From Pseudogymnoascus destructans (Eukaryota; Ascomycota; Leotiomycetes; Thelebolales; Thelebolaceae): 64,000 bases of DNA. The notes beneath the pieces were generated by a model that searched no databases, was not told where the DNA came from, and worked only from the letters and a program-made list of their open reading frames with translations. Below are positions 63,161-64,000 of the stretch, in pieces. The number at the start of each line of letters is the position of its first letter. The stretch's first letter is position 1. The translations under genes were made by a program, and so were the position numbers. Where the stretch lies: contig NW_020167536.1 in the NCBI RefSeq assembly GCF_001641265.1, positions 372,001-436,000 on the forward strand. Reading direction: 5' to 3'.

Positions 63161-63443
63161 AATGCCATAGGTATCCGCATTACCCTTCACTCTCCCTCGC
63201 GCGGTTTCTCCATGGAGCTGGGCTCCGCCATCACCGTTATCATGGCCACGCGTCTCGCTCTCCCCATCTCAATCACCCAGTGTATCTCGGGTGCTACCGT
63301 CGGTGTTGGTCTCTGCTGGTACGTGGAGGGCTATTAACTGGCGCATGATTGCTTGGATTTACTTTGGCTGGATCATTACGCTGCCTTGCACTGGTGTTAT
63401 TTCGGGCTGCTTGACTAGTATCCTGATCAATGCCCCGCAGTTC
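63161..63443 (+). pseudogene. C-terminal fragment of a PHO-89-type phosphate permease, frameshifted
   Basis: Frame 1 reads ITLHSPSRGFSMELGSAITV then LPISITQCISGATVGVGLC, the highly conserved C-terminal signature of PiT/PHO-4 sodium-phosphate symporters (PHO-89 in Neurospora). At about 63318 two bases appear lost and the protein continues in another frame: GTWRAINWRMIAWIYFGWII, TLPCTGVISGCL, ILINAP, the last membrane helix and C-terminus. The N-terminal and central parts are missing. A broken remnant, not a functional transporter. Confidence 0.85.
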
Positions 63444-64000
63444 TGTTATTGTATCCTAGACGATTCTTTGATTTTTGTGTTTGGCGAGAGGAGAGCGTGC
63501 ATACAATATGTCGCGGTAGCTGTTCCTCCCATTGCTCCAGCTTATTTGGATTTGGAGGTGGGCAGGCGCGCATGGGGGTTTGTGGAGGAATTTGTTCTAG
63601 TATACCGTACCTGAGTCTCTTTTTAACAATATAACATTGCCATTTAGTTGTTGTAGATGCTAAATCTTGCAGTGGCTCGAATGTGAGAATTCTAATAAAA
63701 TCCGTAAATCCGCACAGTTCAAGAGACGTCTAATTTGAGAAATCCTCACGCCACAAAAAAGCCACACCAACTCCCCCCACCATACAACCCCTGCCCCCCC
63801 TCCTCCCCTGCACCCCCCCCCCTGCCCCGTGGGCCGCAGGGCAATCAAAATACCGCACCACCAATAATAAACAACCTCTCCTCCTCCCTCCTAACCCATT
63901 GCACCACCCGACTAGCCCCCTGCAACAACGCGCCCCTAGCACAATTCGGGCCCGCTACACAGTAGAACTCGAAGACGGGGGTGGCCCAGGCGAGCGCGAT
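63444..64000. other. no gene recognised; C-rich tract
   Basis: Contains a C-rich tract (about 63773-63836, with runs of seven or more C). The proline-rich frames it creates are composition artefacts. A gene beginning beyond the window is possible. Confidence 0.45.

Noticed and set aside
63735..63965. Proline-rich protein at right edge
   Set aside because: Arises from C-rich low-complexity tract; no initiation context or domain.
1..64000. CRISPR arrays, prokaryotic operons, rRNA and tRNA genes
   Set aside because: Introns and fungal gene content show a eukaryotic nuclear region; no spacer-repeat arrays and no cloverleaf or rRNA core sequences were noticed.

Overview
This is a nuclear window from a filamentous ascomycete (Pezizomycotina). 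The evidence is short 50-100 bp GT-AG introns in housekeeping genes (HIS1, CCT8, YAF9, SYF2, COQ11-like), fungal-type Fot1/pogo, Tc1 (Tan1/Ant1-like), hAT and chromodomain Ty3/gypsy transposons, and old elements whose Gln/Trp/Arg codons have turned into TAA/TAG/TGA, as expected from repeat-induced point mutation (RIP). I cannot name the species.

Layout. 530-1772 is HIS1 (five exons). 1.8-4.0 kb holds little: a broken conserved ORF, a GAAGT satellite and a small membrane-protein ORF. 4.0-14.1 kb is a transposon block: a truncated pogo element cut by an LTR, two near-identical pogo elements in inverted orientation (6198-8057 and 12198-14074), and between them an uninterrupted pogo transposase ORF and a RIP-degraded hAT relic. 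14.35 kb encodes a small secreted protein and 15.4-17.2 kb is CCT8. 17.5-25.0 kb is a complete, apparently young Ty3/gypsy element (1597-aa Gag-Pol, LTRs that look identical) inserted inside an older LTR of its own family. 25-30 kb contains a pogo tail, a solo LTR, a Tc1 relic split by another LTR, and a pogo element inserted exactly at the Tc1 stop codon.

30.4-39.4 kb is a compact gene island: SAM methyltransferase, MRH4-like mitochondrial DEAD-box helicase, a nuclear-looking protein of unknown function, YAF9, COQ11-like and SYF2. YAF9 and COQ11 are divergent from a 167-bp spacer. 40.1-62.3 kb is a second transposon block. Its centre is a pogo element (42845-53123) swollen to 10.3 kb by nested insertions: a solo LTR that itself contains another solo LTR, and a complete second gypsy element (45448-52439). 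A third copy of the inverted-pair pogo family, a 3' half of the second gypsy type, more LTRs, a mitochondrial-looking A+T-rich island and a final pogo element follow. The right end has a degenerate 90-bp tandem repeat and a broken fragment of a PHO-89-type phosphate permease.

The most interesting signal is an antisense reading frame between pol and the 3' LTR in the second gypsy family. It is present in two diverged copies, overlaps the chromodomain end of pol tail to tail, and encodes a ~190-aa protein with two CxxC-x6-8-C clusters followed by a charged helical region. Other notable points are an in-frame TGA shared by both inverted pogo twins, the self-insertion of the intact gypsy element, LTR families B and C that share only their 3' halves, and a possible nuclear insertion of mitochondrial DNA.
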